Source of the DNA: Nocardia gamkensis NBRC 108242
Lineage (GTDB): Bacteria > Actinomycetota > Actinomycetes > Mycobacteriales > Mycobacteriaceae
DNA length: 64,000 bases
Direction: 5' to 3'
Assembly (NCBI RefSeq): GCF_001612985.1
Contig: NZ_BDBM01000010.1
Coordinates: 62,001 to 126,000, forward strand
Program-made: the position numbers and the translations under genes
Part shown: in pieces, positions 8,910 through 18,353 of the stretch
How positions within the stretch are numbered: the first letter of the stretch is position 1
How the letters are laid out: each line of letters begins with the position of its first letter
Notes under the pieces: model-generated
What the model was told of the DNA's origin: nothing
The model's input: the letters and a program-made list of their open reading frames with translations, nothing else
Databases searched by the model: none

Positions 8910-10010
8910 ATGAGAACATGCACGCCCAAGAGGGGGGTGGCGCGGCAATATATGGGGCTCGACGAGTTGGCCAGTGCCGAGCCTATTCCCGCAACTATGG
9001 ATATGCCCGCCGACATGGCGGATATATTGAAGCCCGAGTCGGGATTCTATGTGCAGTCGACACATAAGCCGAAGATGGATTTCTCGGTCGAGCATGTACC
9101 TGAGGCAGTCGACATGTGGCGGATAATCGAACATGCGGCCAACGGAGAGAGGTTGCGGACATCGATTCCGATCCTGGATCAGATCGAACTTTCTCCAAAA
9201 GATTCCTCTGACCTGTCGCGAGCCGACAAGACTCGCACTCAGAGTCGGCGTCCTCCATGGATGGCGCAGCATTTTCTCCCGAGACTTGCGCCTTTCTGCA
9301 TAGATGAGGTGCGGTCACGCTTGCTCCCAACGCGCACCTTCTTGGAGCCGAAGGCTTCTGAGGCGACGAAACGACTTGAGTACCCGTGGTGCACGGTCGG
9401 CTACATACACTGGGAGAAATCTGGCAAAAAAGTACGGGCATCCGGCACTCTAGTAGGCTCAAATCTGGTCCTCACTGCTGGGCATGCCTTGCCCTGGGGT
9501 GACCCGAATTGCTCGATAGAGTTCACCCCGGCCTATAGTAAACAAGCGAGCGTTGTGGCGCCTTACGGAAGCTCGTACGTTAAATCATTCACGGGTTACC
9601 CGCCTACCACGCCTTTCACGGCAACAGGGTATGACTACGCTATCTGCGAGCTCTACAAGCCGCTTGGCGATGCACTGGGCTGGATGGGTGTGGAGTGGTC
9701 TCCCGACGAAAGTGATTATTTGGGTCGCCAATACAATTCCTCGGGATATCCTGTCGCATTCGCCGGCAGACCTGCAGTTGAATTCGGTCTGCAGATAGTC
9801 GATATCGACAGCGACAGTCCAGGTATTGAACTGGAAACCGACTTGTACCTGGATTCGAACGTATATGGAGGATGGTCCGGCGGGCCGCTCTGGTATTATG
9901 ACGGCGCGGACCCGATCATTGTCGGCACAGTGTGTGGCCACGAGAAAGACGTCTTCGATCCAGAAAGAGTCGTTCACTCGGGCGGCAAAGCCATGTTTGA
10001 TCTAGTGTAG
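8910..10010 (+). CDS. Trypsin-like serine protease (S1/V8-type fold)
   Basis: The product is 366 residues. AGGAGG lies five bases before the ATG. The C-terminal half is a chymotrypsin-fold protease: His192 in NLVLTAGHAL, Asp242 in GYDYAICEL and Ser323 in YGGWSGGPLW form a complete triad. The spacing and 'GGWSGGPL' resemble V8/glutamyl endopeptidases. Residues 1-155 form an extension with no recognised domain, and there is no signal peptide, so it may act inside the cell or leave by a non-Sec route. Codon third positions are noticeably more AT-rich than in the catabolic genes, suggesting transfer. It is the first gene of a plus-strand cluster reaching 21643. Confidence 0.85.
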   Translation: MRTCTPKRGVARQYMGLDELASAEPIPATMDMPADMADILKPESGFYVQSTHKPKMDFSVEHVPEAVDMWRIIEHAANGERLRTSIPILDQIELSPKDSSDLSRADKTRTQSRRPPWMAQHFLPRLAPFCIDEVRSRLLPTRTFLEPKASEATKRLEYPWCTVGYIHWEKSGKKVRASGTLVGSNLVLTAGHALPWGDPNCSIEFTPAYSKQASVVAPYGSSYVKSFTGYPPTTPFTATGYDYAICELYKPLGDALGWMGVEWSPDESDYLGRQYNSSGYPVAFAGRPAVEFGLQIVDIDSDSPGIELETDLYLDSNVYGGWSGGPLWYYDGADPIIVGTVCGHEKDVFDPERVVHSGGKAMFDLV

Positions 10011-10119
10011 TGCAACTTCAGCGACGGGCGACGCCGCGAGGGCTCGCGAACGATGCGTAGGCGGATCATTGTCTCTGGAATGCAAGGCCAGTGTCCGCCG
10101 ACGGTTGGCATTTTCCTCA

Positions 10120-10251
10120 ATGCGGGGACTCGTGAAAATTTTCGAGCAGTTCGATACGCAGGTGTATGGCGCCGACCGGTGCGAGGATCCTAGAGGGAAC
10201 ATTCTCGCAGACATCCTCGAAGTAAGGACCGCAAAATGTGTGGAAGCGTAA
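10120..10251 (+). CDS. Possible 43-residue small ORF
   Basis: ATG 10120 opens a frame of 43 codons (MRGLVKIFEQFDTQVYGADR then CEDPRGNILADILEVRTAKC) that overlaps the start of the next gene by 16 bases. The peptide looks protein-like and G/C at third positions is moderate, as in the neighbours. I see no ribosome binding site and no family. It may be a small coupled gene or chance. Confidence 0.2.
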   Translation: MRGLVKIFEQFDTQVYGADRCEDPRGNILADILEVRTAKCVEA

Positions 10252-10847
10252 GTATCACGGGTGCACTGGTCGTCGATTTCGAGTGCCCTGTGGATCCAGC
10301 CGAATACATGGGAAGCGCGGGTGGGCCGAATACGGGAGATCACCTGCCGCCGGATTGGTTCATCCAGTACGGAATGGACCTGAAAGGCAAGCCCGGCGCG
10401 AAAGTATATGCGGCGTTCGACGGCACCGTCAGTGTGTACAAGCCGCACACTCCTGCCGACGACACCTCCAAGATATTCGGTGCCCAGATCTTCATCAGAT
10501 ATCCCTACCCGACCGGGCAGATGGGCGGCTTCTACACCCACATCACCGGTGTGCCGAGCGCCATCGCTGTCGGCAAGGACGTGTCGCGCGGGGACTTCCT
10601 CGGAAAGATAATCGACCGGGGACCGGCCAGCCATCTACACCACGCCGTGATGGAGTATGTCAGCGGCGCAAAGGTCGGTGTCGACCTCTACAGCTTCTAC
10701 CTGGCTCTGCAGACAACCTACTCGGCGTACGCTTTGCCCGTTCGCTTCAAGCAGGATGGCAACCCTCCAGAAGTCCTGTGGCCAATTCGGCACGACGAGC
10801 AGGCCGCCAATAAGGTCAAGGAACCCGCGCAGCGCTACCAACCCTGA
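10236..10847 (+). CDS. M23 (LytM-like) fold protein with an incomplete metal site
   Basis: The product is 203 residues, with AAGGA seven bases before ATG 10236. The pattern WFIQYGMDLKGKPGAKVYAA, followed by FDGTVS, then FYTHI (99-103) and SHLHHAVME (132-140), follows the LytM/M23 layout 'HxGxDI...G.PV.A..DG ... Y.HL ... HxH'. The first zinc-binding histidine is replaced by Gln44, although Asp48 and HLH (133-135) remain. The protein is therefore probably catalytically altered or a binding module. M23 enzymes cleave peptidoglycan cross-bridges. There is no signal peptide. It sits between the serine protease and the propeller protein in the same direction. Confidence 0.7.
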   Translation: MCGSVSITGALVVDFECPVDPAEYMGSAGGPNTGDHLPPDWFIQYGMDLKGKPGAKVYAAFDGTVSVYKPHTPADDTSKIFGAQIFIRYPYPTGQMGGFYTHITGVPSAIAVGKDVSRGDFLGKIIDRGPASHLHHAVMEYVSGAKVGVDLYSFYLALQTTYSAYALPVRFKQDGNPPEVLWPIRHDEQAANKVKEPAQRYQP

Positions 10848-10957
10848 GCGAGTACCAGAAGCCGACAGCCACACTCGAGGCGTTTGATTTGCAGTCGATC
10901 TCTCTCGCACGCGCGACTATCCGTGGGTAGGCGAAGTTTATAGGGAGTAGTGGGATC

Positions 10958-13900
10958 ATGATCGAGCATACGGTCAACGGACTGACTGCCTGCTGTCGCA
11001 AGCCAGGAACGGTCGACTTGTTTGTAGGTGATGAGCAGGGCGGGGTTTGGCACCGCTCTGGGCGTGTCGAGGCAGCTACGTCCCAGATGAAATGGAGTAC
11101 CTGGGTAAATCTGGGTCGGCCGCCGATGCCGGGTACGGCGGCGCCCTCGGCCGACTGGCTGAGTGTCACTTCCTCGGGCGTGGACCGCCTCGAGTTGTTC
11201 GTCCGTTCCGGGGTGAACGTGTACCACCGGCGATTTGCTGGCGGTGTCTGGACCCCGAATTGGGCATCTTGTACCCTTCCCGACAATAGCGTTACGTCCG
11301 GGTTTGCCACGGCAGCGACGGGTCCCGACGACCTTCACATCTTGTACACCGCCGGTGCGGAGGTCGTGCACTGGCGACTGAAAAACGATGAGCGTGTACG
11401 GATGCAAGGCGGACCGTCGCGGCGGTTGCGCACGATACCCATTTCGGGCGGATTCGAGTTGTATGTGACGAATCCGGCCAATCCACCGGGAAGTCGTTAC
11501 CGCCGTATGCGGTACACGGGGTCTTGGGGGACGCCGTCGGATCTGGATGCTCCTCCCCTGTTGGATCGCCCGTTCTCGGACACGTTCGCGGCGTCGGCGA
11601 ACCAACTGATGCTGGCCCCGGGCCGAGACCAGCGCCTGTGGATTCGAACGGTTGCGACCCCTCTGTGGCGGGACATGGGTGGCATCATCACCTCCGACGG
11701 CGATCGGCAGGACATTCTCGCCGCCGCGGCCACCAGTAGTACGCGCACCGATATTTTCGCCTTGTGGGCCCCGGCGGGTCTGGTGCATCGCCGCTACGAT
11801 TCCACGCTCGGGGATCTGCATGATTCGCGTGCCTGGTCGCCGTGGCAGCTGGTGGATACCTGGGCAGGCCCCGTTGCCGGGTACACGCTGCTGCGGCCCG
11901 ATGACCTGCTGCATGTCCACGTACGAGACAGCGGTTTCCGACGCGGCGTGAACGGGCACGGCGCGCCGGAGCTCATCGCGGAAGAAGGCGCCCGTCTGGA
12001 TGTCAATTTTCCTCCGCAGCACATGGCCGAAGAAGCCAGCGAGGCCAGTCAAGCGCGCTCAGCCGGCCCGTCACGGCTGCGGTTCAAAATTGCTCCAGGC
12101 ACAGTCATACCCCTGTCTGTGCAAGGGGTGCTCGACACGATGACTGCCCGCGAACTCCGGCCACCGGAGGGCCAACCGGATTCCGGTTCGGTGCTGGAAC
12201 TGCCGTGGCGGTTGCTGATGACGCTGCCCTCGGGAGGTCGGTGCGCCCCGGCGCCGCTGCCGGTGAAAAGCGCAGACGGTGTCACCGGTTTGTGGCACTG
12301 CCATATCCTCAACAGAGCCGGAGGCCCGGTGGTGTCTCTGCGCCCGTTCCGCGCCCTACACCGCCAGAACACCTTCCAGAACACGCCGTTGGGTGCGCGT
12401 AACGAGACGGTGGACTTGATCGTGGAGAGGGCAGCGCAACTGCCGGTCACCGCGCACCGGCTGATACTCGGTAGTCTGGGCGCCTGGTTCTCGCTGACCG
12501 CAGAGTTCAGCGGCACTCCGGAACTCGAGTGGAGCCACCGCGCTGCGATGGGCCGCGACTACTACGTGCGCGTCGTCAAAAGTGGGCGACTGTTCCCATT
12601 CGGGCACCGTGTGGTGCATATCGAGACATTCGAGCGTGTCTTCAGACCCGACATGGCCGGTGATCAGACCAGTCACCCCGCGGCGCTGCAGGTGAAGCAT
12701 ACGTTGGTCATCACCGAGCCGGTGCGCGACTTCGGCGGTGGTGCGGGTGGTAGCCACGAGCGGGCGTTCCCATTTCAGCGGGTGAGTTTCGCCGGCCAGC
12801 TGACATGGGAAGTCGACCGCCCGCCTGAGGGCAAACAGATGTTCTGGCCGCAGCGATACGGCGACCCGCTCTACTTCGCGCTGATCCTGCGGGCAGGGCG
12901 GGAGACCGTCGAGGCCACGTTGCCGCTGCTGTTTGTGACCGACGGGACTCCGGCAGGAGCCCAGAAATTGGACGACGAGTACAAGCAAGGTCCCCCGAAC
13001 GTGCCGGGACGACCGGCGGCGGGCATCGACCGCGCTATCCCGCTGCTGGTGACTTCCGGCGCCAACGGCTATGAACCAGTGAGCGACTCCATTCAGCATG
13101 TGCTCACCGCCGAGTTCGGCATCGGCCAGGCTTCCAACGGCACCCATCCGAAACTCTCCCAGCTGAAGGTGGCACTTCCGGCTCTGCAGAAGCTGATCGG
13201 CGCCAAGGCGCCGACGGGGATCCGTGCGACGTTGAGCGCGCAGGTACTGAGCGATCCCAATGCGACCGTCTTGCTCGACCTTGTGGACACCCCGAAGATC
13301 GACTTCGCCGAGGTCGGCGCTTCGACCGGCGCGGTAGCCACACCCACCATGCCCGCCGTGAACGGCGTCGCCCGCGACCGCGGACCGATTGTCAAGCCTC
13401 CGTCCGGTAAACCTTATCCGAGCCCTGCCACGTTGTTCAGCGACGACGCGACCCTGTTCGGTGTCATCGAATTGAACAAGCTGATCCAGGCGGTCACCGA
13501 TCAACCCGCCATCACGTGGCGCAATGGCGCGGCCCGGCTGCACTGGACCCAACAGCTGTCCGGCGCGGCGGCCAAACCGGTCGACCCGTTCGTGCCGGGC
13601 CCCACCTCGACGCTGAGCCTTGACGCGGGCCCGGATGAGACCAAGGGGCGTGTCACGGACTTCTCGCTCAACATTCCCGACCGCGCACGACAGGTCGTGG
13701 TCATCGAGCTGAACGAAGTAGCCTTCACAAGCCGGTCGGCTGGGCCGACAGCACGACCCACCGTCACCGTCGACGTGCGTAAAGTCAGCCTCGACGGCGC
13801 CTTGCGCTTCGTTCAGACGCTGCAATCGTTCATGCTGAAATCCGGTGCTGGACCCCATGTTTCGGTTCTGCCGACAGAGGTCGCGGTGCGCTATGTGGCG

Positions 13901-14542
13901 GCTGTGCCGGCTGTCTCGGTCGGGGTCTTCAGCTTGACGAATCTGGTGATCGAGGCCGGGGTCACGCTGTCTTTGGTCAACAAGCCACTCACAGTCGATT
14001 TCAAGTTCGCTACCCGGCAGCGGCCGTTCCTGGTCACGGTGTCGGGCCTTGGTGGCGGCGGTTACCTCGAGCTGGCAGTGGCTGCCGGTGGTCAACCAGA
14101 TGGATTGACCAAGTTGGTAGGAGGCATCGAGTTCGGCGCCAGTGTCGCGGTGGACTTCGCCATCGTGGCAGCCGAAGTCCACGTCTTCGGTGGGATCGTG
14201 TTCGTCTACGACCGGCGCGTCAGTATCACCGGATACCTGCGCATCGGCGGCAGCATCGACCTGCTCGGGCTGGCCAGGGTCGCCGTGGAACTCACTCTCA
14301 GCCTCACCTATACCCCGAACAGGCTGGAAGGATCGGCGAAACTCGTTGTCGTCATCGACCTGACGCTGTGGTCGGCGAGCTTCGAACTCACCTGCCGCAA
14401 GAGCTTCGCCGGCCCCGACATGCTGGCGCCGGAGCGAGCCGCCATTGCTGCGCCGTCGGCGTCGTCAGTGGCGGCCACGCTGGGTCCGGTCGGAAATTCC
14501 TATCCCTGGCGGACTTACTGCCGGGCGTTCGCAGGAGAATGA
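10958..14542 (+). CDS. Large protein with N-terminal seven-bladed PLL-like beta-propeller
   Basis: The product is 1194 residues from ATG 10958 (AGGGAG ten bases upstream). Residues about 15-340 hold seven repeats ending in an aromatic-His/Arg strand, for example VDLFVGDEQGGVWHRS, RLELFVRSGVNVYHRR, DLHILYTAGAEVVHWR and TDIFALWAPAGLVHRRY. This is the spacing of PLL-like/DUF346 fucose-binding propellers, so a carbohydrate-binding role is plausible. Residues about 390-950 match nothing I know. Residues about 960-1150 are long hydrophobic beta-strand-like stretches. There is no signal peptide. The stop is one base from the next start, indicating coupling to the 14544 gene. Confidence 0.7.
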   Translation: MIEHTVNGLTACCRKPGTVDLFVGDEQGGVWHRSGRVEAATSQMKWSTWVNLGRPPMPGTAAPSADWLSVTSSGVDRLELFVRSGVNVYHRRFAGGVWTPNWASCTLPDNSVTSGFATAATGPDDLHILYTAGAEVVHWRLKNDERVRMQGGPSRRLRTIPISGGFELYVTNPANPPGSRYRRMRYTGSWGTPSDLDAPPLLDRPFSDTFAASANQLMLAPGRDQRLWIRTVATPLWRDMGGIITSDGDRQDILAAAATSSTRTDIFALWAPAGLVHRRYDSTLGDLHDSRAWSPWQLVDTWAGPVAGYTLLRPDDLLHVHVRDSGFRRGVNGHGAPELIAEEGARLDVNFPPQHMAEEASEASQARSAGPSRLRFKIAPGTVIPLSVQGVLDTMTARELRPPEGQPDSGSVLELPWRLLMTLPSGGRCAPAPLPVKSADGVTGLWHCHILNRAGGPVVSLRPFRALHRQNTFQNTPLGARNETVDLIVERAAQLPVTAHRLILGSLGAWFSLTAEFSGTPELEWSHRAAMGRDYYVRVVKSGRLFPFGHRVVHIETFERVFRPDMAGDQTSHPAALQVKHTLVITEPVRDFGGGAGGSHERAFPFQRVSFAGQLTWEVDRPPEGKQMFWPQRYGDPLYFALILRAGRETVEATLPLLFVTDGTPAGAQKLDDEYKQGPPNVPGRPAAGIDRAIPLLVTSGANGYEPVSDSIQHVLTAEFGIGQASNGTHPKLSQLKVALPALQKLIGAKAPTGIRATLSAQVLSDPNATVLLDLVDTPKIDFAEVGASTGAVATPTMPAVNGVARDRGPIVKPPSGKPYPSPATLFSDDATLFGVIELNKLIQAVTDQPAITWRNGAARLHWTQQLSGAAAKPVDPFVPGPTSTLSLDAGPDETKGRVTDFSLNIPDRARQVVVIELNEVAFTSRSAGPTARPTVTVDVRKVSLDGALRFVQTLQSFMLKSGAGPHVSVLPTEVAVRYVAAVPAVSVGVFSLTNLVIEAGVTLSLVNKPLTVDFKFATRQRPFLVTVSGLGGGGYLELAVAAGGQPDGLTKLVGGIEFGASVAVDFAIVAAEVHVFGGIVFVYDRRVSITGYLRIGGSIDLLGLARVAVELTLSLTYTPNRLEGSAKLVVVIDLTLWSASFELTCRKSFAGPDMLAPERAAIAAPSASSVAATLGPVGNSYPWRTYCRAFAGE

Positions 14543-14543
14543 C

Positions 14544-17500
14544 ATGGAGGCTGCCGCCGTACTGAGTCGACAATTCGTGTGGACCGCAATCCCCGCGGGC
14601 CGCATCATTCCACGCCTGGGCCGACAGGTGGGGGTGGTATCAGTGCTGGTCACCCCGCGCCTGTTCGGGCCGAGTGGCGCAGCGTTGACATTGAAAAGCT
14701 TCGGCATGGACACATGGCCGAAGTGGTTGAACAACACGGGCTTCACGTTCACCTGCGGCAGCGCTGATGTGGATCCGGGGAAGGTGCAACGGATCCCGCA
14801 CGGCTTCACGCTCCAGCAGCAGCTGTCGGTGTGGGCCGCGGTGTTCGGCGCGAGTATGACAGTCACACCGTATCGGGCCGCGTCCTATGCCGGCAGGCCG
14901 GTCCGTGTTTTCCCGGCGGCGGCGGCGGTGACGGAAGTTCGGAATGCCTATAGCGCCACGGGCAGAGCCTATGCCCGCTATTCGGCGCCCGGCAGCGAAG
15001 GGCAGCTGCAGCGCGCGCTGGCCGATGCGACGGCTGAATGGCAGGGCAGACTGGCTGCCGACGCGGGCGATACCGACGACAGTGAGCAGGTGCTGTCCTC
15101 GGCGCTGGATCAAGCTTTCGCCTTCTACCAGCGGGATCGCGACGTAACACCGTTGGAGCCGCGCCTGGCCGCGGCCGAGGAGCAGCGCGAATTCCACACT
15201 ACGGTGGCGCGATTAGCTGACCATCCAGTTCTGTTGCGGGCGCTGGGTCTGCTACTGGACTTCGGTATCGACGCGACCGTGCTCAACGGGCAGAAGGTTC
15301 TCAGCGTCCGCCCGATGTGGTCGACTGCCAAACCGCCGGGGTGGACGAACACCGGCCTTGCGGACAATCCCACACGGCCGGACCTCTCACCGTCTACCGC
15401 ATACGTCGTGACCGGTACACGCTTCGTCCCCGACTCCACCGGCAGCCCGATCGTCGACGGAGTGTTGGCGATCAGAAGCGCCGGACTCGCCGGGGAGGCC
15501 GGATCCCGCTTCGAATCTCTGTCGTTCGACATCGACGGTGCCGCGCTGCGCATGGTCGGAGCGGGCCGCGCCGATCGCCGCGACGCCCGCGCGGCGGCAG
15601 GAAATCTGCCGGCCCTGCGGTCGGCAGGTGTGTCGCTGGTCGACCGGGGCCGCACGAGCGCCCTGCGCAACCGGATCAGTCGCAGCGCGCCAACCTCGGC
15701 GGATCTGCTTGCGCAGCCCCTGCTGGCCGGAGACTTGGTGGGCGGGTACCGCATCGACATCGAGGACGTCGGCACATGGTTGTCCACATGTCAGCGTCGT
15801 GTGAGCTACACCGTCGGGGGGCAACCCCTGGGCTCAGAGGTAGTGGAGGAAGGCTACGTTCGCCCTGATGCGCTGACCACCGGCGCCGGTCCGCACGACG
15901 CGTTGTACGTCCATGAACTGGTCGCGCGATGGGACGGATACAGCCTGGCCGTGCAGCGACCCGGCCGCACGGCACCTACCGGCGACTCGATGCCGCCCAC
16001 GCCGGCTGATCCGCCCTTCCGAGCCAGCGACAAGGTCGAGCCGGGCAGCCTGCCACGACTGCGGTTCGGCCGCACGTACCACATGCGCGTGCGCATCGCC
16101 GACCTCGCCGGCGGAGGTCTCGGGCCGAGCGAGCTACTGCCCGCGGACAACGCACAGTCACTGGAATTCACACACCAGCGATTCGAACCCATCCCACCGC
16201 CGGAGATCCTCCCGGCCGCCGACTTGGCCGCCGGCGAGGCGCTGGACAGGATGATCGTCCACGACACGCGCACCACCGCACGCCGTCACCTGGTCTGCCC
16301 GTCCGCCTCGCTGGAATTGGCACTGCAGCATTCCGTCTTCGATGCGGCGCTGGGTCCGCACGTCACCGACCAGGACATCGACAAATTCTTTGCGATCGCC
16401 ACGCGCGCGGATAAGACCGCGACCGATATCCCAGGCGCACGTCTAGCGGGAACCGGAGAAGCTCGTTACGTCGTGGTCCCCGGCGACGCCATGAACGCTC
16501 CATGGCTGCCCGATCCGGCCGCCGAGCGCGTAATCATCGCGGTGAGGCGTCGCCCTCCGGATCCCGACGGCAATCACTTACCCGGCATCGATGGCATTCC
16601 CACCCGGCCGAACTGGGCTTCGTGGCCCGATCGGCCCGCCATCCGGTTGGAACTTGTGGCCGTCGAATCCGGCTGCAAGGCAACCACCTCCCCGGACCAT
16701 CGGGTTGTGAGGGTGGAGCTGGGCCGCGCACAGCAGCTCACACTGAACATCCTATCGACGATGAAACCAACCGATGTCGGCAAGTTCGGCGTCGCACGCT
16801 GGATCAGTGCCGGGCATGCCGAAGACGACATGGTGCGAGGCATCGCCGACAGCGGTAACCCATTGGTGACTCCATCCCGCGAACTCACTCTGGTGCACGC
16901 GGTACAGAAGCCGCTCGCCGCGCCGACAGGGAACCTGGACGCGCGGCGCACCACCGCGGGCACCGACGCCGTGCTGGTTACTTCGGGCCTCACAGTGCAC
17001 ATCCCGAGTACTGGTCGCCTAGAGATCAGCGCCGCCTGGACGGACCCCGACCAGACCCCTGGCCTAGGCCCCGGCGGCACGACTCGCACCGCCGCGCTGG
17101 GTAGCTTCACCGTCGAACAAACGCTGCGCGAGAAGGCTTTACCAGTGATCAGGCACGAGTTCGCCGATACCCGCCGCCGCAAAATCACCTACACGGTGAC
17201 CGCGGTGTCGCGCTTCGAAGACTGCTACCCCGACGCATCCGCCGCGGCGTGCCGAGTGGTCGCACCCTTCAAGGTGGATGTGCCGAGCACCGCGCGTCCT
17301 CCGGCGCCCGACGTCTCGCACTGTGTGCCTTCCTTCCACTGGTCAACCGACGTCACCGCCGACGGCAAAGTGCGTCGGCTGCGCCGCGGTGGACGCATAC
17401 GGGTATACCTGCAACCACCGTGGTACGTGACCGGCGCCGAGGAGATGCTGGCCGTCCTGATCAGCCCGCATTCGACGACAGGCGTCGAGGTGCCCCCCGA

Positions 17501-18353
17501 CTGTAGTTTCGTCGGCCGTGACCCGGTGTGGCTGGGGAGTGCCATCCCGACGTTATTGATGGCGCAACACCTCTCCGCGCCTGTGACTTTTACCGCCGAC
17601 AACGCCCAGAGCCCTGCCCACCCAGGTGTGGCCTACCCGGTGGAGTCCGACAGCGCGGCCCGGCGCTGGTACGCCGACGTGGACCTGTCGCCCTATCCGG
17701 GTCGAGCGTATTGCCCGTTCGTCCGGTTGGCGTTGGCCCGCTACCAGGCCCGCACCACGGACACGAGGAAACTGGCGCTTTCGGAGGTGACGCGCACCGA
17801 GCCGATTCAATTGCTACCCGATCGGCAGCTGGAGATCACGCCGGATACAGCGAATCAGCAGTTGAAGCTTCGGCTTACCGGGGTGGGCCCGGTGGCGCCA
17901 CGCGACCGCAGCGTCGTCACCGCCGAAGTGCAGGTCTACGACGACGATTCCGGGCAACCACCGTCCGGGCAAGCCGCCTCGGAGGTGATCGGCAGCCCAG
18001 GGTGGACCACCGTGGTCACCGCGAGCGACAAATTGAACAACACCTTCAGCATCCACGTCCCCGCCGCCGGCGGACGGCCCCGCCGAATCATGATCACCGA
18101 AGCCGAAAGCTATCCGCCCCCACCGGATTCCGGATCGCCCGTGGACGGGCCTGCGCGGCTGATCTACGCCGACATCATCGCCATCGGCCCCGGCGGCCAA
18201 CTCGACACAAGGAACATCAGCCATGTCGACTGCGTTCTACCCGACCGGCTGGACCACACCACACCAGCTGGCGAGCCAGCATTCGGCTCGGTTCACCTTC
18301 ACCGTCTCAGCCGAGAAGGGATCCCATTTCGCCCGGGTCGCGATGCGCCCTGA
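14544..18353 (+). CDS. Giant protein of unknown function (about 1269 residues), beta-rich
   Basis: ATG 14544 follows AGGAGA by five bases and the previous stop by one. I do not recognise a named family. The protein is beta-rich with no long hydrophobic helix and no signal peptide. A segment near residues 505-525 (RLRFGRTYHMRVRIADLAGG) resembles the fibronectin-like 'YRFRVRAVDLAGN' pattern. Several paired cysteines occur in the second half. Its final 44 codons overlap the next gene by 131 bases and read like random sequence, so the natural C-terminus may have been near 18220. Coupled expression suggests a physical partner of the propeller protein. Confidence 0.75.
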   Translation: MEAAAVLSRQFVWTAIPAGRIIPRLGRQVGVVSVLVTPRLFGPSGAALTLKSFGMDTWPKWLNNTGFTFTCGSADVDPGKVQRIPHGFTLQQQLSVWAAVFGASMTVTPYRAASYAGRPVRVFPAAAAVTEVRNAYSATGRAYARYSAPGSEGQLQRALADATAEWQGRLAADAGDTDDSEQVLSSALDQAFAFYQRDRDVTPLEPRLAAAEEQREFHTTVARLADHPVLLRALGLLLDFGIDATVLNGQKVLSVRPMWSTAKPPGWTNTGLADNPTRPDLSPSTAYVVTGTRFVPDSTGSPIVDGVLAIRSAGLAGEAGSRFESLSFDIDGAALRMVGAGRADRRDARAAAGNLPALRSAGVSLVDRGRTSALRNRISRSAPTSADLLAQPLLAGDLVGGYRIDIEDVGTWLSTCQRRVSYTVGGQPLGSEVVEEGYVRPDALTTGAGPHDALYVHELVARWDGYSLAVQRPGRTAPTGDSMPPTPADPPFRASDKVEPGSLPRLRFGRTYHMRVRIADLAGGGLGPSELLPADNAQSLEFTHQRFEPIPPPEILPAADLAAGEALDRMIVHDTRTTARRHLVCPSASLELALQHSVFDAALGPHVTDQDIDKFFAIATRADKTATDIPGARLAGTGEARYVVVPGDAMNAPWLPDPAAERVIIAVRRRPPDPDGNHLPGIDGIPTRPNWASWPDRPAIRLELVAVESGCKATTSPDHRVVRVELGRAQQLTLNILSTMKPTDVGKFGVARWISAGHAEDDMVRGIADSGNPLVTPSRELTLVHAVQKPLAAPTGNLDARRTTAGTDAVLVTSGLTVHIPSTGRLEISAAWTDPDQTPGLGPGGTTRTAALGSFTVEQTLREKALPVIRHEFADTRRRKITYTVTAVSRFEDCYPDASAAACRVVAPFKVDVPSTARPPAPDVSHCVPSFHWSTDVTADGKVRRLRRGGRIRVYLQPPWYVTGAEEMLAVLISPHSTTGVEVPPDCSFVGRDPVWLGSAIPTLLMAQHLSAPVTFTADNAQSPAHPGVAYPVESDSAARRWYADVDLSPYPGRAYCPFVRLALARYQARTTDTRKLALSEVTRTEPIQLLPDRQLEITPDTANQQLKLRLTGVGPVAPRDRSVVTAEVQVYDDDSGQPPSGQAASEVIGSPGWTTVVTASDKLNNTFSIHVPAAGGRPRRIMITEAESYPPPPDSGSPVDGPARLIYADIIAIGPGGQLDTRNISHVDCVLPDRLDHTTPAGEPAFGSVHLHRLSREGIPFRPGRDAP

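Noticed and set aside
12356..14182. 608-codon minus-strand open frame inside the propeller gene
   Set aside because: It is Arg/His/Gln-rich and low in hydrophobics, typical of an antisense shadow in high-GC DNA; the plus-strand protein is coherent.
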